A DNA stretch of 64,000 bases from the NCBI GenBank assembly GCA_024114885.1, contig CP099426.1:1302001-1366000 (forward strand), written 5' to 3'. Shown here piece after piece: positions 10,881-22,405 of the stretch. The position numbers and the translations under genes were made by a program. How positions within the stretch are numbered: the stretch's first letter is position 1; each line of letters begins with the position of its first letter. The notes under the pieces are model-generated. The model worked only from the letters and a program-made list of their open reading frames with translations, ran no database searches and was not told the DNA's origin. This DNA comes from Septoria linicola. Its lineage: Eukaryota > Ascomycota > Dothideomycetes > Mycosphaerellales > Mycosphaerellaceae.

Positions 10881-13800
10881 ATGACTACCCCCACATCAGA
10901 CTCATTGCCGACTGGCGACACCAACGGCGGCGACATCGCTCCGCCGAATGCGGAGGAACAAAGCTCATATATGCCGGCCGACATATTCGAGAGCGGCGAC
11001 GGCAATTTCGAGAACTTCATGCAGGATATCGGCGATTGGGAGCAATATGGGCAGTTTCCTGAGGATGAGGAAATGCCAGTCGCTCCGCAAAACGTTGGCG
11101 ATACTGAGGAGGTGAAGTCTGAGAGTGGCATCTCCGACCCCCTCACTCCGCTCGAGAGCATTGAAACGGAGCCCTTCAACCCCCGGACTGGCATTGACGA
11201 ACAAATGCAAAATTCGGAAACACCAGAGGTAAATTCGCCTAACTTGGGGACCCCTTCGGGACTAGGTGATCCAATTTCACCTGAGCTTTCTCCGCTCAAT
11301 GGCCATGCTCCAAGCCAACAGGAGCTGTCACCGCCTGTGGATCTCGGAAACAGTATGCTGGAGAGACAGCGTGCAAAACAGCAGCAATTGGCTGCCCAAT
11401 TTGCTCGTCCACTCGCCTCCGAGTCTGAAGATGCTCCTCTCTCGCCATCCTATCTGGCTGCTATCTCCGCAGAATTGCAAGAGACGATGCCACCGCCTGC
11501 CCCTCCGATGCTAAGTGACAATGACTTGGCGGAGAAATATCGAAAGATGAAGGCAATGCATGATACTAAGAAGAAAGCTGGAACCATGACAACTGCCTTC
11601 GACATTGAGTACATTAAGCTCCAGTCACAGTACCATGCCCGTCAGCGAAAAATCGCGGTCGATCGTATGATTGACGAGGAACCGTCGCCAGAGCCAGAGA
11701 GCGAGAGTGCCCTCTTCGTAGACCAGCAGGACCCCAACCAGATCGAATACACATCGTACGACCTCGACGATGATGATGAAGACGAGCGAGCAGTTCCACA
11801 AGCTGCTAGAATCCGCAAGCGTAGATTCGTTGACATCACCGACGATGATACGATGACTACATTGTCCACCATGCCTTCCAAAGCCACGAAACCCAGCAAG
11901 AGAGGCAAGAAGAATGCTTATACCGACGCCGATGTCGATAAGGTGCTTGCCAAAGTGGCTGCCAAGAATAAGGGCAAGGGCAGGGCAGGACAGAACAGAG
12001 CCGGTCCTAAGGCTGGACGTGGGAAGCAGAAGGGTCCACAAATGTCCAATATGCAGAGCATATTCGGCACCAACATCTTCAAAGATACAGAACAGAATCG
12101 TGATCTGGAGAATCAGCCAAACTTCCATGGAACAAAACGGAAGGCAGATGCCCTAAAGCAGCTTATTGCTTCGGTACCGGTCGAAAATCGCAAAATCGCT
12201 ACCACAGACAAGAGATTCCTTGATGAAGCATGCAGAACATTCGACGGCACAGGTTCGGTCAAGGCAAACCCGGATGGCAATTGGACTCTCAAGGGTATGA
12301 AGTCGGCTCTCAAGCATTATCAAGTCCTAGGCGCTGCCTTTATGCGCAAGCGTGAGCACGAGACCGTCGAACCACGAGGTGGTATCTTAGCCGACGAAAT
12401 GGGCCTTGGAAAGACAGTCATGATGCTTGCAAATATCGTCAACGGCAAGCCACAGAGAGGCGAACCAGGTTGTACGCTCATTGTCGCTAGCCCCGCATTG
12501 TGTAACCAGTGGGCCGGAGAGATCCGTAAGCATACGCTTAGCAAAATCACTGAAGCGGACAAAGAACATGCAAAGAAGCATGGTCTTGGCAGAGTCGTTC
12601 AGCATCGCGCTGGTCATAGGCTCAGCTCTAGTGACATCGAGGCAAAGGAGGCTATCGAGCAGGCCAACATCTGTCTCACCACGTATCAGGAGATCTGCAA
12701 ATCATATCCTAAAGCCGCGGTACCTGCTAACCTGGTAACGGCGGCGCAGAAAGACCAGTGGTGGAAGAAATTCTTTGAGGACAAGAAGGGGATTTTTCAC
12801 CATATCCGCTTCCACCGCGTGGTGCTTGACGAAGCGCAGGCGATCAAGGTTAGCCATTCGAAAGCTTAGTACAATTTCCAGAGAAAGCTAACATCAGGCA
12901 GAATCACAAGGGGCATACGAGCCTCGCATGCCGTGCTATTAAGGCCTCTCACTACTGGGCCATCACTGGTACGCCGATCATGAATCGCTTGACTGAATTC
13001 TATCCGTACTTCAAGTTCCTCCGCGAGCCTCATACTGGCTCCTTCAAGATCTTCAAGGAGAACTTTTGCACACCAGATGACCCAGACGGTACTGCTCGAT
13101 TGGCCGTGTTCTTGAGGAAGATCATGATTCGCCGCACGCACTTGGACACTCTCTTCGGTGCGAGACTCCTTGATTTGCCCCAACCCAAGCAGACTGTCGT
13201 CTGGCTCAGCTTCAACGAGACGGAGCGTCAGATCTATGAAATCGTCAAGAACCGCTTCATCCAGAAAATCAACACCATCTCTAAGCAGGAGCTCGGCGTA
13301 GCGAACAAATACAACCATATCTGGACCATGATTCTACGACTCCGTCAACTCTGCGCTCATATCCTGCTCATACAAGGCACGATCGTGGAACTTCTCGAGC
13401 GAGAGGACTTCGAGAAGCTTAACGCTCTCAGCGATCGTCACGTGTCTGGAGACGAGGGCCAAACAATCCTTACCCACCTTCGCCACGTCCTCGAGACAAG
13501 TGCAGCTCAAAATGCAGACACTGCCGAAGGAGGCGCTGGAGGCGTAGGCACTGTCATTCCTGTCACTGAAACCGCTGCCATCAACGCAGTCGACTTTGCA
13601 AACAACCCCAACAACCTTGCCGGAGGGAGACATGGTCTTACCTACAACATCGGCAAGTACGTGCAGAACCTGGCTGCTTCGAAGCAGTTCGAGGAGATTC
13701 AAGCTCGATCGACTTGCTCTGCCTGCCGCCAGCCTCCTGATAACCCTCACAAGACGTCCTGTTTTCACATCTACTGCTGGGACTGTATCACACAGATCCA

Positions 13801-14807
13801 ACATGCTGCTGCTCGTAGTGGGAAGCCCTCCGCCACCTGTGGTGAGTGTGGTGCAGAGTACGACAGTGTCACGCCTTGCGTACTGAACCCAGAGTATCGT
13901 GCAAGCCCGGTCGACTCGCTCTCAGACGGCGAAAATGGCATACCCACCAAGAGCAAAGGCAAGAAGAAGAAGAACAAGGACGACATGGACGACTGGATCG
14001 GCCTCAAGGGCGAGATTCTTCCTTCTACCAAGACCATCGCCTGCAAGGCCCAAGTTCTGGAGTGGATGGCACAAGACAGACACTGCAAGATCATCATCTA
14101 TACGCAGTTCATGCCAGTCATCCGCATCATGGAGAAGGTCTGCCGTACGGAGAGGTGGAACTACGTGTCCTACCAAGGCAGCATGAGCCAAGATGCTCGC
14201 GACAAGGCTATCAAGCGCTTCGACGAGAATGTGGAGTGCAACATTATGCTTATGTCTCTGCGTTGCGGTGGTCTCGGCCTCAATCTCACCATGGCTCAGC
14301 AGTAAGTTTATCGCTATCCTTGCTCTCGTGGGCTCAGAAACGCTCAATTCTGCGGAGAAAGCCTGGAAATATGCTAACTTTAGTGCAATTCAGTGTCATT
14401 CTCATCGATCCTTGGTGGAATTCTGCCGTCGAGCAGCAAGCTTTCTGCCGTGTTTTCCGCATTGGCCAGACAAAAGAGACCCGCATGACCCGTTTCGTCG
14501 TCGAAAACACGATCGATGCTGCTATGATGGCCATGAAGGAGCGGAAAGAAGCTGAAATCGACGAGTACGTACACCCTCTCTCTGCGAATCTAGCTGTTTC
14601 TCAGCCACTAACTGCTAGTTTAGAGTCATGGAAAATCCTCGCCTGAAGGAGAAACTGTCTATGGACGAGCTGCTTCGCATGTTTGGAGACGTGGGACATG
14701 ATGAGAATGGTCATCCTTTCATCTTTGCGGAGACTGGAGAGGAGGATCACGAGTGTTTGAGGGAGGAAGACGAGGATAATGAGGACATTTTGGTCAATGA
14801 TTTCTAG
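10881..14807 (+). CDS. SNF2-family ATPase with embedded RING finger (Rad5/Rad16/HLTF type)
   Basis: DNA-dependent ATPase/translocase with a RING, as in the Rad5/Rad16/HLTF group, whose members act in DNA repair or transcription-linked chromatin work and may be ubiquitin ligases. Four exons in phase (10881-12848, 12902-14301, 14394-14564, 14624-14807) give 1240 residues. The first ~450 residues are acidic and low-complexity with basic NLS-like patches. Helicase lobe 1 has DEMGLGKT (Lys511), TLIVASPALCNQW, a DEAQ box at 650-653 and WAITGTPIMNRL. A C3HC4 RING begins at Cys928 (CSACRQPP...CFHIYCWDC...CGECG) between the lobes. Lobe 2 has IIYTQFMPV, SYQGSMSQDARDKAIKRF, SLRCGGLGLNLT and, across intron 2, HVILIDPWWNSAVEQQA then RVFRIGQTKET. 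The acidic tail ends EDILVNDF. I cannot assign it to one named ortholog. Confidence 0.92.
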
Positions 14808-17100
14808 GTCTGAGGGTGGTTTTGAGCAGATTTTGGCTAAAAATGGGAGGCTATTTCGAGCAGAATGGCTCGAATCTGAGGCCTTTTAGAGGATTTTGGG
14901 CGTTCTGCCGCAGTATTTTGCGTGGAGAGGGGCAGATTTTGGGATGAAAGTTGTGGAAATAGCTTGATTTCTCTTCCAAATTCTACGCAAAAGTGATGAT
15001 TTCGAGTGTGTCTGGCGCACTAAATGGCTTTTTGGCAGTAAATTTCGAGGTGTCTCTGCGAGAGTTGGTGAAACAGAGGGGCTAGAGGCACGGATGGCTA
15101 GAGCCGTGGTAGATCTAAGAGTAGAAATGAAGCAGAGATGAGTGCTCGAGTTTGGAGAATGTGAGGAGAACGCACGCGAGTGATAGAGGATATGGCTGCT
15201 TTTGAGTAGAAATGAGAAGAGCTTGAGGTGAGTGCATTACTCGAGAAGCATTTCTAAAGGCAGATTCCAAAGTGACTCGATCAGATTTGAAGTGAGATTC
15301 AATGTGAGTCCAGCACTCGATCAGGCTCTCTAGGCTCCAGAGCAGAGCTTGCTCTAGAAAAGTCGGTCAGAAAGGGGTGCCAGGGCTGGAAACGGCTAGT
15401 AACAAGTTCGGAGAGAAGGGCGGAGGTACATCAGAGGACTGACATTGATTTAGGAAAGGTGAGATAGTCCTAGGCAAGACTTTCGAGTAATAGCTTACTT
15501 GGAGCGAGAAAGGACAAGGGATGAGGTGAGTCTGGCACTCAAGAAGTTGCCATAGAATAGAGGGCAGAGGTATCTCTGCGCGAAATGGCGAGACAGAGGA
15601 GCCCGGGTGAAAGATGGCTATGAATGACCCTGGGCTTGCGAGTAGAGATATCACAGGACGGGAGCGATCTGAAAAAGGTGAAAATGGCGTACTGTCGATC
15701 TTATGCATTGGTTTTCCCACAAAACTTTCCGAGGCCAGGATATAGAGCAAGTCTTGTTCTGGGCAGAGACTGCAGGGCTTGAAGGCGGAGTGTCTCTGCG
15801 ATTCTCTCAGACACTGGGAGATTTAAGGCGGCCACTGCTAGAACGTCAGCTAGGAGCGAGTAGTGGGGGAAGTAAGGCGAAATGGTTAGAAGGTTAGAGG
15901 GCAAGAGGGTAGTATGCTAGAAGTTGCCGCATCTGAGCGACGACTGTAAGCCCCTTCATGCCACCAGATCCTTACAGTCCATCAATCGAGGTAGATGCGC
16001 CGTAAGAAGCCCCGCGAGAGACTTTTTAGCGCCTGGAGCAAAGATGCCGAGAACTTCAAGGTCATAGTAGGCAAGAGGATAGCACACTAGGAGTCCTTGT
16101 CCGTAGGCGCGCAGAAGCAGTATAAGCTGAGTCTGTTTCTGATAAAGGATGCCTGTTTTCTGCTATCGATTGCATCTCTCGAGCACCATGATATTGGTAG
16201 CAGCGACAACGGAGGCCAGAATTCCAGTTGGATAGCCCATGAAAGTAGCCATATCTCGTGGGAATTGTTGACGGAAGTAGTCTGCATAAGCTCTTTATAC
16301 GAAGGAGTAGCCGTTTCGAGGCGAGGCTAGGGCACAGTAAGTGTTTAACAAGACTCCGTAGTATTCCTGTTATGCTTGCGAGTATTGCGCAACTGAAAAA
16401 AGTTACGCTGGAAAGATCTCTCGATCTACAGACGGGAGTACATGAGCAGAGAAGATCGATTCAGGAAAAGGTGAATCGAGCACTCACGTCAACTTCCAAC
16501 CGTGAATGCAGTGGAAGTGGAGTTTGCCTGCAGGAGAGGGCTCTTTAGCAGTTTCTTCAAGTTCTCTCGGAGAGATCGTAGAGGGCTGAGGTACCAGAGT
16601 CGAGCTTGATAAGGAGAATCTGGATGATTCGAAAAGGATATCGGAAGGTGTCATATCTCGATGACAGGAGAGTAATGTCCACGAAGTCTGGAAGTGTGTT
16701 CAGCAATCCAGATCTGCCTTCGATCGTAAGTCTCTCGCACGAGTACCGGCTTCGTGATGTATGTAAGACAGCTCTTGAAGAATTCTTATCCCTGAAGAGC
16801 CAGAGGCGGATCCGACGGAGGGCGGCGAAATGACCTTGAATAGAAACCGTGAGTAATTCGATAAAGGTGTGTGCCTGCCACTTCGAGAACATATTTAGCA
16901 AGAGGATGGAGTTGCTTTGGGGGTGAGTTGTGCGTTCAAGCGATAACTGTAGAAATCTACTCGAATCCTTTCATGTAAGAGGACACCATCCATGGCGGTG
17001 GAGGTCCCGACGAGGCAGCTCATGGCGGTACTGTAGGCCAGAGAGTCGACGATTCAAGGCGGATTGGACTCACACCTACCATCGTTCATGACTCAGACTC
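14808..17100. repeat. Gene desert with degenerate short repeats
   Basis: No coding ORF beyond chance. Short units recur with changes: GTGAGT-N5-ACTC at 15228, 15304 and 15526, and GTGAAT-N5-ACTC at 16471. A GAGTAGAAATGA block occurs near 15118 and 15204. TCTCTGCG occurs near 15055, 15573 and 15801. The spacing is irregular and copies diverge, so this is not a clean tandem array. It may be a decayed repeat or a non-coding transcript; no transposase, reverse transcriptase or terminal repeat is visible. Confidence 0.45.
14855..14874 (+). other. Perfect 7-bp stem hairpin just after the SNF2 stop codon
   Basis: TTCGAGC and GCTCGAA flank a 6-nt loop, 48 nt past the stop codon, so the hairpin would sit in the 3' UTR. 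GCAGATTTTGG occurs both shortly before it (around 14828) and after it (around 14931). A function is not known. Confidence 0.6.
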
Positions 17101-19291
17101 ATGCTGGAGAGAGGAGCTATCTTTAGAGATTTCGAGCATAGCTATATGTTCTCGGTTGTTCTCCGAGAGCGAGGGGGCTCAAGTATTTAGAGTTGAAGAC
17201 CATGAGAGCCACCTCACAGCTCTGAGACAGAGCAGTGGGCCAGACTGTAAGATGATCGCTTGGGCCTGTATGTCTGTCCGTCCTGCAGGCAAAGGCAATA
17301 CGACCCAGGAACTGGCCTTGAAACTGCACCACATATGCAGCGACAGTCTCGAAGATGGTACGCAATTCGGCAGGCAAGGTCGAAAGCGAGATCTGAAGCA
17401 TGTCCGCAGGAGCCAGTCGCGGGCAAGTCACAGCCCGATACGAAGCTTCATCAGCGAGTATGAGGAGAGCTTTGAAACCAAGTGTAAGGTCCGTGTGGTC
17501 GAGGCCCGATCGCAGATCTTCCCGTGGCGCGTCAGCGGTCTTGATTACATGTATACTGCTTGTCACCGCAGTCATGAGTCGCATGTGTCGTTAGCCCAAA
17601 ACGGTAGTATCATATCAACCAACACTTGCTGCGAAGCTCGCGACATCTGGAGGTCGAGAAGCTGAGTTGCATTGTCGCGTTCGCTGTTCAGGCACCCGTC
17701 CTGGACCCTATGCGGAGGAGGCGGTCTGGCATCATACAATGACATGGTTATCACCGCTCGACATAGTGCATGTCATTCGTTCAGAGTACACTGGGTGTAT
17801 ACAGAACACAATCTGGCAGCGCCAAAAAAGAAATGCCCGAGGCACAAACTTGACATTGGCCCAAATCTCGAATTTCTGGTTCAGGAGGGTAATGCTCCCA
17901 CGCAACAACAGCAACGCAATGCAGTAGCGTAAGCTCTTTCTCTTAAGTATGATCGCGGCCAGAGAGGGCCCTGGGAGCTGGTGTGGCCCTGCGAATTGGT
18001 CGTAGTCGCCCGACATGGCCCAAAATGGCAAAATAGAAGCAGAGCCGATTGAACGACCGTATCAACATCCTGTACGATGGCAGGACATTACTTTCGTTGG
18101 GATTCGATCCCAAGACCTTCTGTGTACAACGCCAAGCGTGTTAGACAGATGTGATAACCAACTGTAGACGCGTTAGCAATTGTCCGAATATATTAATGGT
18201 GTCGGGTTGTGTACTGACCTACACCACGAAAGCCGCTTGTTGATGTGAAAGCACAAACTGTAATTCAATATGATCCTTTCCACAGGCAAAAGCACCAATC
18301 GTCCTGCAATGGAACAGAGATCATGTGTGGAAATCGTGTGTGAAAAATTGGGTGCGTGGCTGACCAGGCTAGAGACGCGAGCCCCCACATTCTTCGGGGC
18401 AAAGCTGGTCCGAAAATCGCTTCACCAGTACATGAAAAAAGACCAGAAACGTCGGGCATGAGTAGGCCATCCAGTGGTATACTGATGCTGCCATTTCTGT
18501 AGGTCCGCCGGCTAGCACGTTCAGGTGCCGCAATGGACACCAGAAAACGTACGATTCGATATAGCTGAGCTTCGTCGAGCTTACAAGGTCGTTAGTGGAC
18601 CCCAGGTCGTAACGAGCGAGAGCAGAATCGTGCTTGTCAAAACAGAATCGGAGGTCCGTAAGATTTCGCACTCCATCAAGAACCGAGGCCAGGAGTAAAT
18701 CAGAATGGCTGGCCTACTCGGTTTGTCCAGACATTGAAGTGACATTGCTGTCGCAATTGGGACCTTGGAGCAATCGGTATAAGTGGAGTGGATTCGTGAC
18801 TGGTAGTGATACTGCTTCGCGTCATGATTTTTTGGTCGGCAGCTCCTTGTATCTCGTGTTGATTATTGGTATGGCACCAGCTCCTAGAGATATACTGCTC
18901 AAGTCTTCATATATTCTCAGCTAATGAGAGATCGCTGTCGTCGCTACTTGTGGTACAACGTACAACAGATCCCGCCGTACGCCAAGAGGAGGTGAAGTCC
19001 AAGTCAGCCCGCCTACCGCCAACTTGACGACCTCTCATCAAATATCCTCGCCACTACCTCTCATCTACACACGAACACCACACGTAAACATCACCTCTTC
19101 GGACCAACATCAGCAGACCATACACAGACGTCTCATGACCGCCCAAATTCTGCACAAATTCTTGGTACACTACTGCAAAGCGCCCTTCTCCACCCACACA
19201 GCTTGGAGATGATGTGCCACAACATACCAAGCTCCCTTCCTGCAGCATCATTGTGCATCGCATGCAGATGATCGACTAGTCACCAGCAAAT
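17101..19291. other. Gene desert upstream of FIG4
   Basis: Two overlapping opposite-strand ORFs (17584-17123 minus, 17156-17665 plus) lie here; neither resembles a known family, and at most one could be real. The decayed tRNA at 18089-18177 is listed separately. The last few hundred bases are the FIG4 promoter and leader, rich in ACCAAC/CACAC tracts near 19060-19250. Confidence 0.4.
18089..18177 (-). pseudogene. Degenerate tRNA-Val(AAC) with putative 14-nt intron
   Basis: Read on the minus strand. A perfect 5-bp T-stem (TTGGG/CCCAA) encloses ATCGAAT, and a perfect 5-bp anticodon stem (TCTGT/ACAGA) encloses CTAACAC, giving anticodon AAC. About 14 extra bases sit after the base 3' of the anticodon, the normal tRNA intron position. 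A GTTGGTTAT D-loop is present. The acceptor stem pairs at only 5 of 7 positions (GCTAACG against CGAAAGT, with two A-A mismatches) and the A-box/D-stem has an insertion, so this looks like a relic rather than a working gene. A diverged functional copy is the alternative. Confidence 0.6.
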
Positions 19292-22200
19292 ATGGACCAA
19301 GGGCCTGTAGATGCAGGTCCCAATGTTGACAGCGAATATGGTGACGATTCTAGGCGGGCCTACTCGCCTGAGCATGACCGAGCAGGTTCCAGAGCTAGAA
19401 GCGGCCTCCGCAGTGCTTCCTCGAAGGGACAAACAAATCAAAATACTGCGACCAGAAGTCGAGAAGTGAGCTCTGGCAACAACCATCTCAAAGACAGCGC
19501 CGAGTCGATCCAAGCAGCAGAAGACCCGCCAACCTATCCGTGCGTTGGGGCGACTGCTGAGGAAATTGCTAGCGGTGCTGCGTTCGATGATGATGAGCAT
19601 ATGAGAGATCCGAGCGACACTGAACCAGTCAAGGACGAACACTTGCGACCGCACAGGATGCATAAATTCACTCTCTACGAAACGAACGCTCGATACTGGA
19701 TTACTGGTGCTGATATCACTGACAAGTACTTTCGTCTACTGCGCATTGATCGGAATAGTCCTCCCGGTCAGATCCAGCTGTTTGAAGATGAGACAGTCTA
19801 CGATCGCCAACAGATGAATGATGTGCTCTTCACTATTGATCAAGGCAATAGGACCACGGGCGGCCTCAAGATGCGGTTCAGCTTCTGGGGCATGCTCGGA
19901 TTCATTCGCTTCACTGAAGCATACTACATGCAGCTCATCTCCAAACGAAAACAAGTTGCCATGATTGGAGGTCATTATGTGTACCAGGTCGAAGGTACGG
20001 AATTGATCCCACTGACCACGGGCTCGAGTAGCAACTTCTTGCGAGACCGCAATCCAGAAGAGTCACGATTTCTCAGCATTCTCAACAATCTCGACTTGAC
20101 GAAATCCTTCTACTTCAGCTACTCGTATGATATCACGCATTCCTTACAGCGAAACATCATCCGTCAACGGCAGGCGATGAACGATGGTGTTACAGTCGCA
20201 GCTCACGAGTATAACGGCATGTTTGTATGGAACTCGCACCTTCTCAAGCCAGCAGTGAACGCCTTGATCCATCCATACGATTGGTGCTTGCCCATCATAC
20301 ACGGCTTCTTGACGCAAGCAGCTTTGGATGTCTTCGGCAGGGCGGTATACATCACCATCATTGGCAGGAGATCGCGATTCTATGCTGGAGCTCGTTTCCT
20401 CAAGCGCGGCGTCAACGACTTGGGTTATGTCGCGAATGATGTCGAGACAGAACAGATTGTAGCAGAGAAGCTGACGACATCTTTCCATGCCCCTGGTGCA
20501 CGGCTTTTTGCAAACCCGACGTACACCTCGTATGTCCATCATCGAGGCAGTGTGCCGCTGTACTGGACACAAGACAGCAGTGGAGTTACGCCAAAGCCCG
20601 GCATCGAGATCAACCTGACCGATCCTTTCTACCAGCCCGCAGCATTACACTTCGACGACTTATTCGCACGTTACGGCAACCCAATATACTGCTTGAACCT
20701 GGTCAAGGCGCGAGAAAAGACACCTCGAGAGTCGAAGCTTCTTGACGCCTATCAAGACTGTATCACCTACCTCAACACATCTCTTCCAGAGGGCAAGAAG
20801 ATACTCTACAAGGCATACGATATGGCGCGTGCTTCGAAGGGTCGGAATAGCGATGTGATAGGTGGTCTGGAGGAAATTGCGAGAGAGATCTTTGCAAAGA
20901 CTGGCTTCTTTCACAATGGCGAGTCAGGACGCTGGGAGCCGCAGGCGCAGAATGGTGTCGCCAGGACGAATTGTGTCGACTGCCTTGATCGTACCAATGC
21001 TGCGCAGTTCGTCATTGGCAAGCACGCTTTTGCTCAACAGCTCAAGTGTCTTGGAATTATCAACACAGACGAAGTGGACTACGACACAGATGCGGTGAAC
21101 TTGTTCACTGCCATGTTTCACGATCATGGAGACAATATTGCCATGCAATATGGTGGGTCGCATCTTGTGAACACAATGTCAACGTACCGCAAAATGGGCC
21201 ACTGGCAGAGCTCTAGTAGAGACATGGTCGAGAGCTTCAAGCGGTACTACCATAATTCGTTCCTCGATGGGCAACGTCAGGAAGCGTACAATCTCTTCCT
21301 TGGCAACTACATCTGGGCTGCTGGTCAGCCGATGTTATGGGATCTTGCGACCGACTACTACCTCCATCACAGCGATCCGAAGGCTTGGTTGGAGCGCGAG
21401 CGAAGGGACTACATCAAGTGGTACACGCCTGAACATCTTGAGCCACGTATTGTGCCGCCTAAGTTGCCAAATGGCCGCCTTACGAAAGAGCTTGAGACGA
21501 CGGGTATTGGCGCATTTGACGACTACTGGAGAGAGTGCTACCGACCCACCGCACTGTCATCACTAGAAAAAGTCTACTCGTACAAGATTACCAGCACAAA
21601 TAAGACTTTCCTCACCACAGAACGCGCACTCGGCGACGTCAAATATGACTTCAGCCCCTTCGTCCGCCGACTCGACCCTCACCACAAACACACCGACTCT
21701 CCCGACAAGGACCGCCAGCAACGCCCTCGCAAAGGCGTCAAAATAGTCGACCCACACGACACAATCGCTGAAGAAGGAATGGACGAAAAGGCCGGCGGCG
21801 ACCACGTCCCGCGCCCCATGACAGCCAACTCCCAAGACAACGACCTCCCTCTCGGCATCCTTCGCGAGCCCACAGTCTACAAACTCCACAGCGAAGACAA
21901 GGTCCCTAAAGCTCACATCCCTGCCACTCCGACCACTACGGGAGGCGCGAAACCTTTCAAACCCGCAGACAAAGCTCAAATGCATCTCTGGACCCTCAAC
22001 CAGTTCCATACACAGTCCCTCAACCCACATGTCTCCGACGACGAGATGCGGGAGTACACTCGATATATCTCGCATCCTACCAACATCCCTCTCGTGGTGA
22101 GTACAGAACTACCTTCAGACGCAAGCATGGACTACGTCGAATACGCGCGGAAAGCAGGTGGGACGCTACACGGTAGAGAACACGATGAGGAGGACGGAGG

Positions 22201-22405
22201 CCAGGACTCGTGGGGTCTGAGTGCAGGACTCAGCGACGAAGACATGCAGAGTTATCTGGAATACTTGGAAGAAAAAGACGAGCCGTTGACTGTCAGCGAG
22301 GAGGATCGGGACAAGAAGCGGTATAAAGCGTACCGGCAGTGGTTGACAAAGGGGAAGAGTTTGTTCAAGCAGAGTAAAGTGGACCCGGAGTATGAGGTGA
22401 AGTAG
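19292..22405 (+). CDS. FIG4: Phosphatidylinositol-3,5-bisphosphate 5-phosphatase Fig4 (Sac domain)
   Basis: Sac-family lipid phosphatase that acts with Fab1/PIKfyve and Vac14 on the vacuole membrane to set PI(3,5)P2 levels. A single exon of 1037 codons. After a ~120-residue disordered N-terminus, the Sac N-domain starts at KFTLYETNARYWITGADITD, with GFIRFTEAYYMQLISKRKQ and FYFSYSYDITHSLQ. The catalytic Cx5R loop is NCVDCLDRTNAAQ with Cys561 and Arg567. Fig4-type features follow: DTDAVNLFTAMFHDHGDNIAMQYGGSHLV and LGNYIWAAGQPMLWDLATDYYLH. The C-terminal ~250 residues are charged and probably flexible. Length is somewhat above the yeast protein (about 880). The first ATG of the open frame is used. 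Confidence 0.95.
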   Translation: MDQGPVDAGPNVDSEYGDDSRRAYSPEHDRAGSRARSGLRSASSKGQTNQNTATRSREVSSGNNHLKDSAESIQAAEDPPTYPCVGATAEEIASGAAFDDDEHMRDPSDTEPVKDEHLRPHRMHKFTLYETNARYWITGADITDKYFRLLRIDRNSPPGQIQLFEDETVYDRQQMNDVLFTIDQGNRTTGGLKMRFSFWGMLGFIRFTEAYYMQLISKRKQVAMIGGHYVYQVEGTELIPLTTGSSSNFLRDRNPEESRFLSILNNLDLTKSFYFSYSYDITHSLQRNIIRQRQAMNDGVTVAAHEYNGMFVWNSHLLKPAVNALIHPYDWCLPIIHGFLTQAALDVFGRAVYITIIGRRSRFYAGARFLKRGVNDLGYVANDVETEQIVAEKLTTSFHAPGARLFANPTYTSYVHHRGSVPLYWTQDSSGVTPKPGIEINLTDPFYQPAALHFDDLFARYGNPIYCLNLVKAREKTPRESKLLDAYQDCITYLNTSLPEGKKILYKAYDMARASKGRNSDVIGGLEEIAREIFAKTGFFHNGESGRWEPQAQNGVARTNCVDCLDRTNAAQFVIGKHAFAQQLKCLGIINTDEVDYDTDAVNLFTAMFHDHGDNIAMQYGGSHLVNTMSTYRKMGHWQSSSRDMVESFKRYYHNSFLDGQRQEAYNLFLGNYIWAAGQPMLWDLATDYYLHHSDPKAWLERERRDYIKWYTPEHLEPRIVPPKLPNGRLTKELETTGIGAFDDYWRECYRPTALSSLEKVYSYKITSTNKTFLTTERALGDVKYDFSPFVRRLDPHHKHTDSPDKDRQQRPRKGVKIVDPHDTIAEEGMDEKAGGDHVPRPMTANSQDNDLPLGILREPTVYKLHSEDKVPKAHIPATPTTTGGAKPFKPADKAQMHLWTLNQFHTQSLNPHVSDDEMREYTRYISHPTNIPLVVSTELPSDASMDYVEYARKAGGTLHGREHDEEDGGQDSWGLSAGLSDEDMQSYLEYLEEKDEPLTVSEEDRDKKRYKAYRQWLTKGKSLFKQSKVDPEYEVK

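Noticed and set aside
17123..17665. Overlapping opposite-strand ORFs of 153 and 169 codons
   Set aside because: They cover the same bases on both strands, neither shows a known motif, and neither has a convincing start or splice context.
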